Below, one piece after another: positions 34,261 through 43,383 of a stretch of DNA of 64,000 nucleotides. The notes beneath the pieces were generated by a model, which had not been told where the DNA came from, made no database searches, and worked only from the letters and a program-made list of their open reading frames with translations. This stretch comes from Gammaproteobacteria bacterium. GTDB taxonomy: Bacteria; Pseudomonadota; Gammaproteobacteria; Enterobacterales; Psychrobiaceae. The stretch spans positions 1 through 64,000 of the forward strand of contig JABSRU010000023.1 in assembly GCA_013214965.1 (NCBI GenBank), given 5' to 3'. A program made the position numbers and the translations under genes. The stretch's first letter is position 1. Every line of letters begins with the position of its first letter.

Positions 34261-34817
34261 TATTCAATCACTGCCTTAAAGGTATAATTTGCTGTTTGTT
34301 TTATCCGCTTAAAGCTATCTTTGTCCGACGTAGCATCGGTGGTATGCTGCCATTTCTTGACCGACCACGATACGCTAAATGTAAACAAATGCCTATCGGT
34401 ATTAATCATCTTGACGGTCGCTGTCGCTTGAGGTAGTTTTTGATAGGCATTATCATTATTTATTTTCGTAATCAATTTTGCCCATTGCGCAATATCAACA
34501 TCGGCCAAGGCACTAGTATTACAACCCGGCGCCGTTTCACAAACCTCGGTATCGCTAACAAAACCTGAAGAGTTTGCTGTATTAACGATTAAATCATTAA
34601 AATGGCCATCACTGACCGCCTGTGGATTATTGCGCATTCGCTCAATAATATCTTGAGTGATATTAACAGCTTGAGTTCGTAAATAGGCTGCATGATTATT
34701 TTCTAATGAGACTAAATGCAAGCCAGCAACCCCTAACATCCCGATCGCAAAAATAGCACCGGCAATCATCACTTCAAGTAAAGTAAACCCCGCTTGAGCT
34801 CGTTGTTTTATTAACAT
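34260..34817 (-). CDS. pilV: Type IV minor pilin PilV
   Basis: 185 residues with leader ending AG before FTLLEVMIAGAIFAIGMLGV, then ITQDIIERMRNNPQ near residue 52, characteristic of PilV. GspI-like tip pilin. Its start lies 7 bp inside fimT. Two cysteines in ETAPGCNTS-type context (residues about 88-94) may form a disulfide. Confidence 0.94.
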   Translation of the reverse strand: MLIKQRAQAGFTLLEVMIAGAIFAIGMLGVAGLHLVSLENNHAAYLRTQAVNITQDIIERMRNNPQAVSDGHFNDLIVNTANSSGFVSDTEVCETAPGCNTSALADVDIAQWAKLITKINNDNAYQKLPQATATVKMINTDRHLFTFSVSWSVKKWQHTTDATSDKDSFKRIKQTANYTFKAVIE

Positions 34818-35335
34818 TCTATGTTATCCCTCTCACTATCGGAAAATCGTCTCAATTGCCCGCCCATATTTAACGCTAATGCTTTAGCGTAGGTTTTACC
34901 GCGATCATCACAGATCTCGATTGTCCCCGTTTCTGTCGGTGCCCCTGATGGGGTAAATACAACTAAATCGGATGAAAAATTTCGGTAGTTAACAAAAATA
35001 TTATTACCACGAGTCACAACATCGACCATGCGTAACATGGGTTCTGCGTTATCGGCACTGCCATTATTATTGACATCACTAACCACAATGAGATATTTAC
35101 CGCTGTTAGCGCAACCATGATTGTTATTGCTGGTACAAATAATAACCTGATGATTACGCTTAACCGCTTCGCTTTGCGCGTAGGACGTTAAACTAGAAAA
35201 ACGATTGGAAACATTAATAAGCTCAGAGTTTTTTAGGTACGTTTGCATTGAAGGTAAACCAATTGCCAATACTATCGCAACGATTGCCACCGTGATCATT
35301 AATTCGATCAAAGTGAAAGCTAGCTGTTTTTTCAT
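34811..35335 (-). CDS. fimT: Type IV minor pilin of the FimT/FimU (GspH) family
   Basis: 174 residues: short leader MKKQLA before [20 protein letters not shown], then the GspH/FimT domain (NVSNRFSSLTSYAQSEAVKR near residue 42, a conserved segment). Cysteines at CTSNNNHGC and at the C-terminus. First gene of the minor-pilin operon. FimT in some bacteria binds DNA during natural transformation; whether this copy is FimT- or FimU-like cannot be decided here. Confidence 0.9.
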   Translation of the reverse strand: MKKQLAFTLIELMITVAIVAIVLAIGLPSMQTYLKNSELINVSNRFSSLTSYAQSEAVKRNHQVIICTSNNNHGCANSGKYLIVVSDVNNNGSADNAEPMLRMVDVVTRGNNIFVNYRNFSSDLVVFTPSGAPTETGTIEICDDRGKTYAKALALNMGGQLRRFSDSERDNIEC

Positions 35336-35412
35336 TGATTTACCCTTTAAATTCAGTTAGATAATAATACTAAGTTTACACAGTTAACACAAGCACCTCC
35401 TGAGGTTTAGCG

Positions 35413-36771
35413 TTAACTGAAAATTTTATGTGCCCAGCGAGTTAAACCCGAGGTTACGCTACCAAAATGATCTCCGATCACTAATTCGCTGTGAGGAAAA
35501 CGCTGAGCAATCGTCTGTTGTAAAATAGGAATTTTCGCTGTGCCACCAGTAACAAAAACAATATCAGGCTGTGTTTGTGCCTGTAATACAACTTCATCCA
35601 TCAATTTAAGGCTTTGTCTTAAAAATTGAGCATTGGCATTGTTCAATAATTGTGTGTCAACATCAACATTTAAATACTGTTCAAGAAAACTCAGTTCAAT
35701 TTTATGGGACGATTGAGCTGACAATCCTATTTTCGCTTGCTCAGCGCAGTTAACTATTTGATAAGTTAACTTATGTTGATGAACCTTAAGTAATCGTTTT
35801 ACCATCTCAGGTTCCTGTGCTTCGCGGCACAATTGCTGTAAAAACCGACCATTAGCACCACTATAAAAATCGGTTTGTGCCACAATATTGTTGATAGCAA
35901 CCGCATCAGCAAAACAATTCGCTGGCATCGGCTGACCGTTACTTAATAACCGACCCATGCCTAACGCTGGCATAATGCCTTTCAATGCTAGTCGAATATC
36001 AAAATCGTTACCACCAATCCGTTGCCCACAATGCCCGAGCATATGTGACGTTCGATCATCGAGTTGGCTAAATTTTTTTGACATTAACATCATCGAACAA
36101 TCGGTGGTACCACCACCAATATCAACCACTAGCACTTTCTTTTGACTGCTTAAACTGGCTTCAAACTCAAAACCTGCAGCGACTGGTTCATATAAGAACT
36201 CGACTGATTTAAAACCAACCCTTTTAGCAGCATTAGTCAAAATATTGATTGCTTGTTGATTACTTTTTTCGCCGTTAATCCCTTGAAAATTAACCGGTCG
36301 GCCAATCACTGTTTGAGTGACATCACGCTGTAATTGTTGTTCTGTCTGTGATTTCACATGCGACATCATCGCCGCCACAATATCTTCAAATAATGCAACC
36401 TGAGTTGGCGCAAGGCCACTAGCACCCAAAAATGATTTAGGCGACTTAATATAGTAGCCTTCGTCAGGCTCCTCGAGATACTGATTTAATGCAGCTTGAC
36501 CAAAAGATAACTCGGTTGGAATACCATCAAGGGCCAACTCTCTTTGCATCGCTAAACCTTGCTGCAATTGTAATTGTCGAGCATGGGCAAAATCGATCTG
36601 TTGTTGCGTATCTAATTTCTGATGAAGCCAATTAACAATGATTTCACGAGCTGGTGCATATAGTGTAGACGACATATACCGACCGTGCTCCCCTAACTCA
36701 ACTATTGTCGGTTTATTTTTAGCCATCACTCCGACAGCACAGTTAGAAGTGCCGTAATCAAAACCAATCAT
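35413..36771 (-). CDS. yegD: Hsp70-family chaperone-like protein YegD
   Basis: 452 residues made of an actin/Hsp70-type ATPase domain with no C-terminal peptide-binding domain. Phosphate-1 loop IGFDYGTSNCAVGV at the N-terminus, VVDIGGGTTDCS near residue 213, RIGGNDFDIRL near 247, and the adenosine motif VFVTGGTAKIP near 415. It matches E. coli YegD in length and motifs; its clients are unknown. Monocistronic by position, 77 bp upstream of the pilus operon on the same strand. Confidence 0.92.
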   Translation of the reverse strand: MIGFDYGTSNCAVGVMAKNKPTIVELGEHGRYMSSTLYAPAREIIVNWLHQKLDTQQQIDFAHARQLQLQQGLAMQRELALDGIPTELSFGQAALNQYLEEPDEGYYIKSPKSFLGASGLAPTQVALFEDIVAAMMSHVKSQTEQQLQRDVTQTVIGRPVNFQGINGEKSNQQAINILTNAAKRVGFKSVEFLYEPVAAGFEFEASLSSQKKVLVVDIGGGTTDCSMMLMSKKFSQLDDRTSHMLGHCGQRIGGNDFDIRLALKGIMPALGMGRLLSNGQPMPANCFADAVAINNIVAQTDFYSGANGRFLQQLCREAQEPEMVKRLLKVHQHKLTYQIVNCAEQAKIGLSAQSSHKIELSFLEQYLNVDVDTQLLNNANAQFLRQSLKLMDEVVLQAQTQPDIVFVTGGTAKIPILQQTIAQRFPHSELVIGDHFGSVTSGLTRWAHKIFS

Positions 36772-36843
36772 TAATCTTTTCTCAACCTAAATAAAGGTCG
36801 CGTAGGATACCTAGCTCGTTGTTAATAAACAATAGCAATAGTG

Positions 36844-38103
36844 CTAAAAGCGAGTTATCCGATAAGGGGAAAGATCGAGGGTCGAGGGTTTTCCTGCTAT
36901 TATTTCAGTGATCAGTTGTGCTGAAATTGCTGCCCATGTTAAGCCAAGATGTTGATGACCGAAATTAAAAATAACATTTGGATTTTTCTGACAAAAATCA
37001 ATAATTGGTAATGAATCTGGTAATGAAGGTCGCATGCCCATCCAACGTGCCTGCTCGGGAAGTTGGTGAAGCTGAAGTGACGCCAGTTGAGGAACTAAGG
37101 CCTTAGCATGGGTCAACATCATATCACTACGTCGGTAATCGGCTTTATTGACCAAACCGCCAAATTCAACCGTGCCAGCCAAACGCAAGCCCTCTTGCAT
37201 TGGCGTCATAATGAATTTACGGTCGTTAGAAGCAACCGGACGATTGAGTTGCTGCGTCATAGGTACCATTAAATGATAACCACGTTCAACTTCTAATGGC
37301 ACTTGATAGCCAATTTGTGCGGTTAAGGCTTTAGCATAAGCGCCAGCGCAGATAACCAGCTTATCAAAAGTATAAGATTGCTGATCAGACTCAACAATAA
37401 TCGGGTTAAATTGAGTGGTGATCCGATCAATATTTTCAGCAACTAACCTTCCCCCTGCTTCAGTAAAGGCTGAAAATATACATTGTGATAAGTTAATTGG
37501 ACTAATGGTATGCCCAACATCCGTAAAATATAATGCCCCTAATATTTGGTCGCTCAATAAAGGCTCTAACGTTTGTACCTGGTCTTGATCAATCATATCA
37601 ACCGCAACATCTTTCGCGCGGTACATTAAGTAGTCAGCGGCAAGGTTATCGATAGATCCCGCTTCATAGGTTAGCAGTGAACCTTGCATTGTCAGAAAAT
37701 TCAAGCCATCGATTCCTTTTAACAACAGTTTCCACTGAGTTAAAGACTGATCATTTAACTTTGTGATAGCAGCAGTGTTATGCACTCTCGCAGCCGGCCC
37801 CATAGCAGCAAAGAAACGTAAAAACCAAGGAATGGCTTGCAGAATATAATTAGGTCTAATACAGATTGGGCCTAATGGATCAATTAGCATCCGAGGTATT
37901 TTTGGTAACAGCGATGGATCGGCTAAAGGAAAAACTTGCTCGGTCGCAAAATGACCGGCATTACCAAAGGAAGCGCCATTACTAACACCGTTACCATCAA
38001 AAATAGTCACTTGAAAGCCCATTTTCTGTAAACGTAAGGCACTACAAAGACCGATAATGCCGGCCCCGATCACTGCAATTTTATCCTTTGTCTGTTCTAT
38101 CAT
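36844..38103 (-). CDS. FAD-dependent D-hydroxyproline dehydrogenase (DadA-like)
   Basis: 419 residues of the DAO superfamily: FAD motif VIGAGIIGLCSALRLQ near residue 10, SFGNAGHFATEQVFPLADPS near 45 and a C-terminal NFGHQHLGLTWAA. It is divergent from the deaminase and epimerase genes. In hydroxyproline catabolism such an enzyme oxidises cis-4-hydroxy-D-proline to 1-pyrroline-4-hydroxy-2-carboxylate. The substrate assignment is from context; a general D-amino acid dehydrogenase is the alternative. Confidence 0.88.
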   Translation of the reverse strand: MIEQTKDKIAVIGAGIIGLCSALRLQKMGFQVTIFDGNGVSNGASFGNAGHFATEQVFPLADPSLLPKIPRMLIDPLGPICIRPNYILQAIPWFLRFFAAMGPAARVHNTAAITKLNDQSLTQWKLLLKGIDGLNFLTMQGSLLTYEAGSIDNLAADYLMYRAKDVAVDMIDQDQVQTLEPLLSDQILGALYFTDVGHTISPINLSQCIFSAFTEAGGRLVAENIDRITTQFNPIIVESDQQSYTFDKLVICAGAYAKALTAQIGYQVPLEVERGYHLMVPMTQQLNRPVASNDRKFIMTPMQEGLRLAGTVEFGGLVNKADYRRSDMMLTHAKALVPQLASLQLHQLPEQARWMGMRPSLPDSLPIIDFCQKNPNVIFNFGHQHLGLTWAAISAQLITEIIAGKPSTLDLSPYRITRF

Positions 38104-38166
38104 TTTTATTTTCTACTTTTCTAGCCTGAGCATTTATTTTTAATTTGTGCTTGGCAATCATCAATA

Positions 38167-38178
38167 ATTGTATACAAT
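38167..38178. promoter_or_regulatory. GntR/FCD-type operator in the hydroxyproline divergent region
   Basis: Perfect 12-bp palindrome ATTGTATACAAT. The core TTGTATACAA is a common site for GntR regulators of the FCD subfamily. It lies between the two divergent genes, 64 bp from the dehydrogenase start and 74 bp from the deaminase start, so one repressor could control both. Confidence 0.65.
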
Positions 38179-38252
38179 ATACTTAATTTGTTGGTTGATT
38201 ACAAATCTGTAACTTCCGGACATTAACTAACCTACTTTAAGGATGACTAACT

Positions 38253-39164
38253 ATGAACATTAATTGGAACGGTGTTTTCCCCGCTATTTCGACGCAATTT
38301 AACGATAATGGTACTATCAATTTCGAGTCGAATGCACGCATGCTTGAAGCCCTAATAAACGATGGGATCGATGGGATCATCGCCTTAGGTACCATTGGCG
38401 AAAACCTATCATTAACACCTGAAGAAAAACGCCAGTTCATCAAGCATACGGTTGAAGTCGTTGCAGGTCGTATCATCGTCATCAGTGGCTGTGCGGAAAA
38501 TACCGCAGTCGCTGCCATTGATTATGTCAAAAGCATTGAAGAACTTGGCGTTGATGGCATCATGCTATTACCTGCGATGGTTTACCGTGGCTGTAAAGAT
38601 GAAACTCTGTATCATTATCAAACAGTTGCTCGTGCTACCAAACTACCGATCATGATTTACAACAACCCTGTGACCTATGGTATTGACATCGATCTTGAAA
38701 TGACTGCAATTTTGGCCAATGAAGAAAACATTGTTGCAATCAAGGAATCAACCACTGATACCCGTCGTTTAACTGAACTACAAACTCGTTTTGGTGACCG
38801 TTTTACCATTCTTTGTGGCGTAGATGATATCGCGCTTGAATCAATCTTGTTAGGTGCAACGGGTTGGATTTCAGGATTAACCAACGTTTTCCCACAAGAG
38901 TCTGTTGCGCTAATGAAATTAGCACAAGCTGGTCGCATTGAAGAAGCACGTGAAATATACCGTTGGTTTATGCCATTATTACGTCTTGATACTATTCCTA
39001 AATTAGTTCAAGCGATTAAACTTGCTGAACAAATTGTTGGTCGTGGCAGTGAAAATGTTCGTGCTCCACGCTTAAAGTTAGCAGGTGAAGAACGTACTTT
39101 CGTTGAGCAAACGATGAAAACAGCACTTGATAATCGTATTGATTTAACCAAGTTTACATTTTAA
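38253..39164 (+). CDS. 1-pyrroline-4-hydroxy-2-carboxylate deaminase (DapA family)
   Basis: 303-residue TIM barrel of the dihydrodipicolinate synthase/N-acetylneuraminate lyase family. The catalytic Tyr in IMIYNNPVTYG (near residue 138) and Schiff-base Lys in AIKESTTDTRR (near 165) are present. In the hydroxyproline pathway the enzyme converts 1-pyrroline-4-hydroxy-2-carboxylate to 2-ketoglutarate semialdehyde and ammonia. The function is assigned from the neighbouring epimerase, dehydrogenase and aldehyde dehydrogenase; the fold itself is certain. Confidence 0.9.
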   Translation: MNINWNGVFPAISTQFNDNGTINFESNARMLEALINDGIDGIIALGTIGENLSLTPEEKRQFIKHTVEVVAGRIIVISGCAENTAVAAIDYVKSIEELGVDGIMLLPAMVYRGCKDETLYHYQTVARATKLPIMIYNNPVTYGIDIDLEMTAILANEENIVAIKESTTDTRRLTELQTRFGDRFTILCGVDDIALESILLGATGWISGLTNVFPQESVALMKLAQAGRIEEAREIYRWFMPLLRLDTIPKLVQAIKLAEQIVGRGSENVRAPRLKLAGEERTFVEQTMKTALDNRIDLTKFTF

Positions 39165-39190
39165 TAATCATTTTTCAATGACGATAAAAG

Positions 39191-39218
39191 CCAATTTAGA
39201 TCACTAAATTGGTTTTTT
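39191..39218 (+). terminator. Hairpin terminator inside the hydroxyproline operon
   Basis: Stem CCAATTTAG, loop ATCA, stem CTAAATTGG followed by TTTTTT, between the deaminase and epimerase genes. Probably a partial terminator that lowers expression of the distal genes, or a sign that a separate promoter serves them. Confidence 0.7.
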
Positions 39219-39248
39219 GGGTTAATAAAAATGATCCTAGGAGAAACA

Positions 39249-40250
39249 ATGCTCAAAGGCACATTTTTTTGTATTGACGCCCACACTTGTGGCAATCCAG
39301 TACGTTTAGTCACCTCAGGCCATCCTAATTTATTAGGTAATACCATGAGTGAAAAACGCCAAGACTTTCTAGCCAACCATGATTGGATCCGTCAATCCTT
39401 AATGTTTGAGCCCCGTGGTCATGACATGATGTCTGGTTCATTTCTTTACCCACCTTGTAACGAAGACAGTGATGCCAGTATTTTATTCATTGAAACCAGT
39501 GGCTGTCTTCCCATGTGTGGGCATGGCACAATTGGTACAATAACAGCGGCATTAGAACAAGGCTTAATCACGCCCAAAACCCCAGGTAAGTTATTGATTG
39601 ATGTGCCGGCGGGTCAAATCAGGATTGAATATCAAAAAACCGATAACAAAGTTGATTTTGTTAAAATTTACAATGTTGCATCGTATTTAGCCCACCAAGA
39701 TAAGATCATAGATGTACCTGGCTTGGGAGAGTTGACCGTTGATATCAGTTATGGCGGCAATTACTACTGCATTGTCGAGCCACAGGAAAACTTCCCTGGC
39801 ATTGAACATTGGACTGCTGCACAAATTTTGCATTGGAGCCCCATTGTACGCCGAGCCGCTAATGATCAATTAAGTTGCGTCCACCCTGATGATGAAACAG
39901 TTAATGGCATCAGCCATTTATTGTGGGTTGGTAGCCCAACCAAAGACAATAGTGATGGCGCCAACGCTGTATTTTACGGTGACAAAGCTATTGACCGTTC
40001 CCCTTGCGGTACAGGTACTAGCGCCCGTATGGCACAACGATTTGCTAAAGGCTTGCTAGCGCAAGGCGAAACCTTTGTACATGAGAGCTATATTGGCAGT
40101 CAATTTGTCGGCAAAGTAGAAAGTATCACCAAAGTCGGTCCATATCCTGCCATTATGCCAAGTATCCAAGGCTGGGCAAGGATCACTGGCTATAACCAAA
40201 TTCTTGTTGATGACCAAGACCCATATGCTTTTGGTTTTCAAGTAATTTAA
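39249..40250 (+). CDS. 4-hydroxyproline 2-epimerase (proline racemase family)
   Basis: Interconverts trans-4-hydroxy-L-proline and cis-4-hydroxy-D-proline. Both catalytic cysteines are present: Cys90 in PMCGHGTIG and Cys253 in SPCGTGTSA. Two Cys mean an epimerase; dehydratases of the family have Thr at the first position. AGGAG selects ATG 39249 over the in-frame ATG 39231, giving 333 residues. It is 14 bp ahead of the aldehyde dehydrogenase. Confidence 0.92.
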   Translation: MLKGTFFCIDAHTCGNPVRLVTSGHPNLLGNTMSEKRQDFLANHDWIRQSLMFEPRGHDMMSGSFLYPPCNEDSDASILFIETSGCLPMCGHGTIGTITAALEQGLITPKTPGKLLIDVPAGQIRIEYQKTDNKVDFVKIYNVASYLAHQDKIIDVPGLGELTVDISYGGNYYCIVEPQENFPGIEHWTAAQILHWSPIVRRAANDQLSCVHPDDETVNGISHLLWVGSPTKDNSDGANAVFYGDKAIDRSPCGTGTSARMAQRFAKGLLAQGETFVHESYIGSQFVGKVESITKVGPYPAIMPSIQGWARITGYNQILVDDQDPYAFGFQVI

Positions 40251-40264
40251 AAAGAGAGAATAAT

Positions 40265-41821
40265 ATGATAAACATTACCGGACAACATTTAATTAATGGT
40301 CAATGGCTCAATAATGGCCAAAGTACATTTGCCAGTGCCAACCCAACAACTGGTCAGAGTAATTCTTGGAATTTTTTCGAAGCCAATATTTCTGATACAG
40401 AATTAGCCATTAAAGCGGCTAATACTGCATTTAAAAAATACCGACGTGTTAGTGCATTAGATCGTGCTAACTTTTTAGACGCTATTGCTCACGAAATTGA
40501 AGCCTTAGGGGATCAACTCGTTGAAGCTGCAATGAATGAAACCGCTTTACCGCAAGCAAGAATTCAAGGCGAACGCGGACGTACCTGTGGCCAATTACGG
40601 GCATTTGCCGCCAACTTGCGCACCCCTATTAGCCCAGTTTTTATTGATCATGCCCAACCCGAACGTCAACCATTACCAAAAGGCGATAGTCGTTTAACCC
40701 AAATTCCGCTGGGTCCAGTGGTGGTGTTTGGTGCCAGTAATTTTCCATTAGCATTCTCAACAGCCGGTGGTGATACGGCGTCAGCACTAGCGGCCGGTTG
40801 TCCGGTGATTGTTAAAGGCCACCCTGCTCATCCAGCAACCACAGAATTAGTTTGCCACGCCATTACGCGTGCAATCGAGTCGACTAAAATGCCGACGGGT
40901 GTTTTTTCGATGGTTCAATCATCGACCCCTGCTATCTCAGCTTTGTTAGTCGAAGCATCTGACGTTAAAGCGGTTGGTTTTACGGGCTCGCAACGGGTTG
41001 GCGATATTTTAAACAAGCTAACTCAAGCAAGACCAACACCGATCCCATTTTTTGGTGAATTAGGTAGTACCAATCCACAATTTATTTTAAACGAAATTTT
41101 AGCCAATCAGCCACAGGATTTAGCAAATACCCAAGTTGGTTCGATGTTAATGGGTCATGGTCAATTCTGTACTTCCCCTGGTCTCGTTATCGTAGAAGAA
41201 GGTAAAGGATTTGAACAGTTTATAGCGACACTAACAACGGCTGTAGAAGCTGCAGTCGTTGGTACCATGCTAACGAAAGGTATTGCTCAAGCGTATTTAA
41301 CCCAACTTGACCAGCTTATTTCAAATGACCAATTGACTTTATTAGGCCAAGGTAATAATGGCGAAGGCCAGTGCCAGACTCCTGCTGCATTATTGCGTGT
41401 CGATGCTAAAAGTTTCTTAGCCGACAACACTCTAAGCCATGAAATATTCGGTCCTTGTGCATTGATTGTTTGTTGTAAAAACCAAGAAGAGATGAGTGAC
41501 ATTGCACAGTCACTAACGGGTCAATTGACCGCAAGCATTCATGGTAGCGAGTCAGATATTAACAGCTCTGATGATTTAATCAGTGATGTGATGCAGCATG
41601 TGGGCAGACTGATGTTTAATCAAATGCCAACTGGTGTTGAAGTCTGTCATTCGATGCAACATGGTGGTCCTTACCCCGCATCTACCGCGCCACAAACAAC
41701 GTCGGTCGGTAGCTTGGCAATGAATCGCTTTACTCGACCAATTTGCTTACAAAATATGCCGCAATCAATTTTACCGGCCGAACTGAAAGATGACGCTGAT
41801 GTTTTAAAAATTATCGTATAA
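40265..41821 (+). CDS. 2-ketoglutarate semialdehyde dehydrogenase
   Basis: 518-residue aldehyde dehydrogenase with catalytic Cys in GQFCTSPG (near residue 303) and Glu in GELGSTNP (near 265). The subgroup is the NADP-type ketoglutaric semialdehyde dehydrogenases of sugar-acid and hydroxyproline catabolism (N-terminal ISPVFID and FGASNFPLAFS motifs). It completes the path by forming 2-oxoglutarate. Operon partner of the epimerase. Confidence 0.92.
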   Translation: MINITGQHLINGQWLNNGQSTFASANPTTGQSNSWNFFEANISDTELAIKAANTAFKKYRRVSALDRANFLDAIAHEIEALGDQLVEAAMNETALPQARIQGERGRTCGQLRAFAANLRTPISPVFIDHAQPERQPLPKGDSRLTQIPLGPVVVFGASNFPLAFSTAGGDTASALAAGCPVIVKGHPAHPATTELVCHAITRAIESTKMPTGVFSMVQSSTPAISALLVEASDVKAVGFTGSQRVGDILNKLTQARPTPIPFFGELGSTNPQFILNEILANQPQDLANTQVGSMLMGHGQFCTSPGLVIVEEGKGFEQFIATLTTAVEAAVVGTMLTKGIAQAYLTQLDQLISNDQLTLLGQGNNGEGQCQTPAALLRVDAKSFLADNTLSHEIFGPCALIVCCKNQEEMSDIAQSLTGQLTASIHGSESDINSSDDLISDVMQHVGRLMFNQMPTGVEVCHSMQHGGPYPASTAPQTTSVGSLAMNRFTRPICLQNMPQSILPAELKDDADVLKIIV

Positions 41822-41850
41822 TTCCAATTTTGACACGATCAATACATAAT

Positions 41851-41875
41851 AAAGAGCCAGTTATTGGCTCTTTTA
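41851..41875 (+). terminator. Intrinsic terminator of the hydroxyproline operon
   Basis: Stem AAAGAGCCA, 5-nt loop, stem TGGCTCTTT then a short T-run, 30 bp after the aldehyde dehydrogenase stop. Confidence 0.85.
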
Positions 41876-41964
41876 TTTCCAATGGACTTACCATTTTCCT
41901 CAAAACAGCTTATCATGAAGAGAATCTATCGAATGATAAACAGTTAACTAAATAAGAAAATGCA

Positions 41965-42639
41965 ATGGTCAATCCGACAATAATTCATAAAACACGTACT
42001 CAAGTTGTACTCGAAATTATTCGAGAAAGAATCCTATCAGGTGATATCAAAGCAGGTTCACCTTTAAGACAAAGCGCTTTGGCGACAGAGCTCAATGTCA
42101 GCCGAATTCCAGTTCGCGAAGCCTTATTACAACTAGAAGCTGAAGGTTTAGTTAAGTTCGAAGCCCATAAAGGGGCAACGGCTGCCGCTTTAAGCGCAAC
42201 ACAAGTTGCAGAGCTATTCGATTTACGTGCATTAATCGAACCCGAACTGCTTAAACAATCGATTAAAAAAATGTCTGACCATGACATTGAACATGCTGAA
42301 GAGATTTTAGTGCAATTAGAGCATTCATTTCACCAGCCTAATAGTAGTAACTTGTGGAGTGAGTTAAATACATCTTTTCATTCCAGTTTATATACTGCTG
42401 CTGATCGCCCCAACACCATGGAAATAGTGCAAAATCTTAATACCAATTGTGACCGGTATATCCGACTTCACTTATTGCATAAAGGCATTATTCCAAAAGC
42501 AGAAAAAGAACATCGCTTAATTCTTAAATTTTGTCGAAAACGAGACAGCAAAGCGGCTTGCGATATGCTGCGAGAGCACATTTTAGGCAGTGCCACAGAC
42601 ATTATTAAATTAGTTTTACAACAAACAGAAAATCAATAA
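41965..42639 (+). CDS. GntR-family regulator, FCD subfamily
   Basis: 224 residues: winged HTH at residues 10-75 (RIPVREALLQLEAEGLVKFE is the classic FCD-GntR recognition helix/wing) followed by the all-helical FCD effector domain, where the metal-binding set (Asp in LFDLRALIEPEL, His in SFHSSLYTAADRP and REHILGS) can be seen. Probably the repressor of the adjacent hydroxyproline genes, acting on the palindrome at 38167-38178. It has its own start after the operon terminator and is coupled to the DsbA-like gene. Confidence 0.92.
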   Translation: MVNPTIIHKTRTQVVLEIIRERILSGDIKAGSPLRQSALATELNVSRIPVREALLQLEAEGLVKFEAHKGATAAALSATQVAELFDLRALIEPELLKQSIKKMSDHDIEHAEEILVQLEHSFHQPNSSNLWSELNTSFHSSLYTAADRPNTMEIVQNLNTNCDRYIRLHLLHKGIIPKAEKEHRLILKFCRKRDSKAACDMLREHILGSATDIIKLVLQQTENQ

Positions 42640-42640
42640 C

Positions 42641-43237
42641 ATGAACTTAGAATTATTTTTTATTTATGACTCACAATGCCCTTGGAGTTATGCCACATTA
42701 CCGTTAGTTAATGAGATCAAAAAAGCTTTTCCTGACACCATAGTCAATACTATTCATTGTGCGCATTATCATGGAGGTGACACCATTGGCATGGAAAAAA
42801 TCAAGACCATTGAACAACAAGCCAGTGTCAAATTCAGCCCTGAGTATCTACGACAGATAACTCAGCCGAAAAACTCAGTCATCTCAGCCAACGTGATGGC
42901 TTGGTTGCAACTAAAACAACCTGATATGGCATTAGACGTATTGAACGCATTACAACAAACGCACTTTATCGATGGTAACCCTTTAACCAGCGAAGAGGAT
43001 TTTAGTGAAATAGTTAGTCAATTTAAGTTATCGCCAGCGAATAAGTTATTTAAAAACAAACTCACTAAAGAAGCCGAATTCGTCGTTGAGGATCTCTATG
43101 AAATGCAACAGCATATCGGGACATCCTCGTTCCCTGCCATTTTATTAGTGATCGGAGAGAAAGCCGTATTACTCGACCATTCACGCTATCTCAATTGCCC
43201 ACAAGATATTGTTGCCGCAGTCAAACAAGAGTTTTAA
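42641..43237 (+). CDS. DsbA-like thioredoxin-fold protein with a single active-site Cys
   Basis: 198 residues in the DsbA/FrnE fold. The active site is CPWSYATLP, a CxxS motif with only one Cys, and the cis-Pro loop is TSSFPAILLV. No signal peptide, so it is cytoplasmic. CxxS forms typically act on glutathione adducts or as isomerases (2-hydroxychromene-2-carboxylate type) rather than as oxidants. It starts one base after the GntR stop, an unusual tight link to a catabolic regulator. Substrate unknown. Confidence 0.85.
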   Translation: MNLELFFIYDSQCPWSYATLPLVNEIKKAFPDTIVNTIHCAHYHGGDTIGMEKIKTIEQQASVKFSPEYLRQITQPKNSVISANVMAWLQLKQPDMALDVLNALQQTHFIDGNPLTSEEDFSEIVSQFKLSPANKLFKNKLTKEAEFVVEDLYEMQQHIGTSSFPAILLVIGEKAVLLDHSRYLNCPQDIVAAVKQEF

Positions 43238-43316
43238 TTAAAATGTTGCTGCCCTCAATATCGACGGTAGCTTCTTTAAAAAATCATTGACCTAAAACAA
43301 AAAAAATCAAAAAAAC

Positions 43317-43346
43317 AAGACAAAATTATTATTAAGCGCTTATAAT
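43317..43346 (+). promoter_or_regulatory. Candidate promoter of upp-uraA
   Basis: -35 AAGACA (43317-43322) and a perfect -10 TATAAT (43341-43346) are 18 bp apart, 38 bp before the upp ATG. No PyrR-type or attenuator structure was recognised between it and upp. Confidence 0.5.
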
Positions 43347-43383
43347 ATTCCGAAATTTAGCCTAGTCATTTTCGGAGTTCCCC

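Noticed and set aside
41880-41964. Second copy of the GntR palindrome in front of the GntR gene
   Set aside because: No TTGTATACAA-like sequence is present there, so autoregulation through the same site is not supported.
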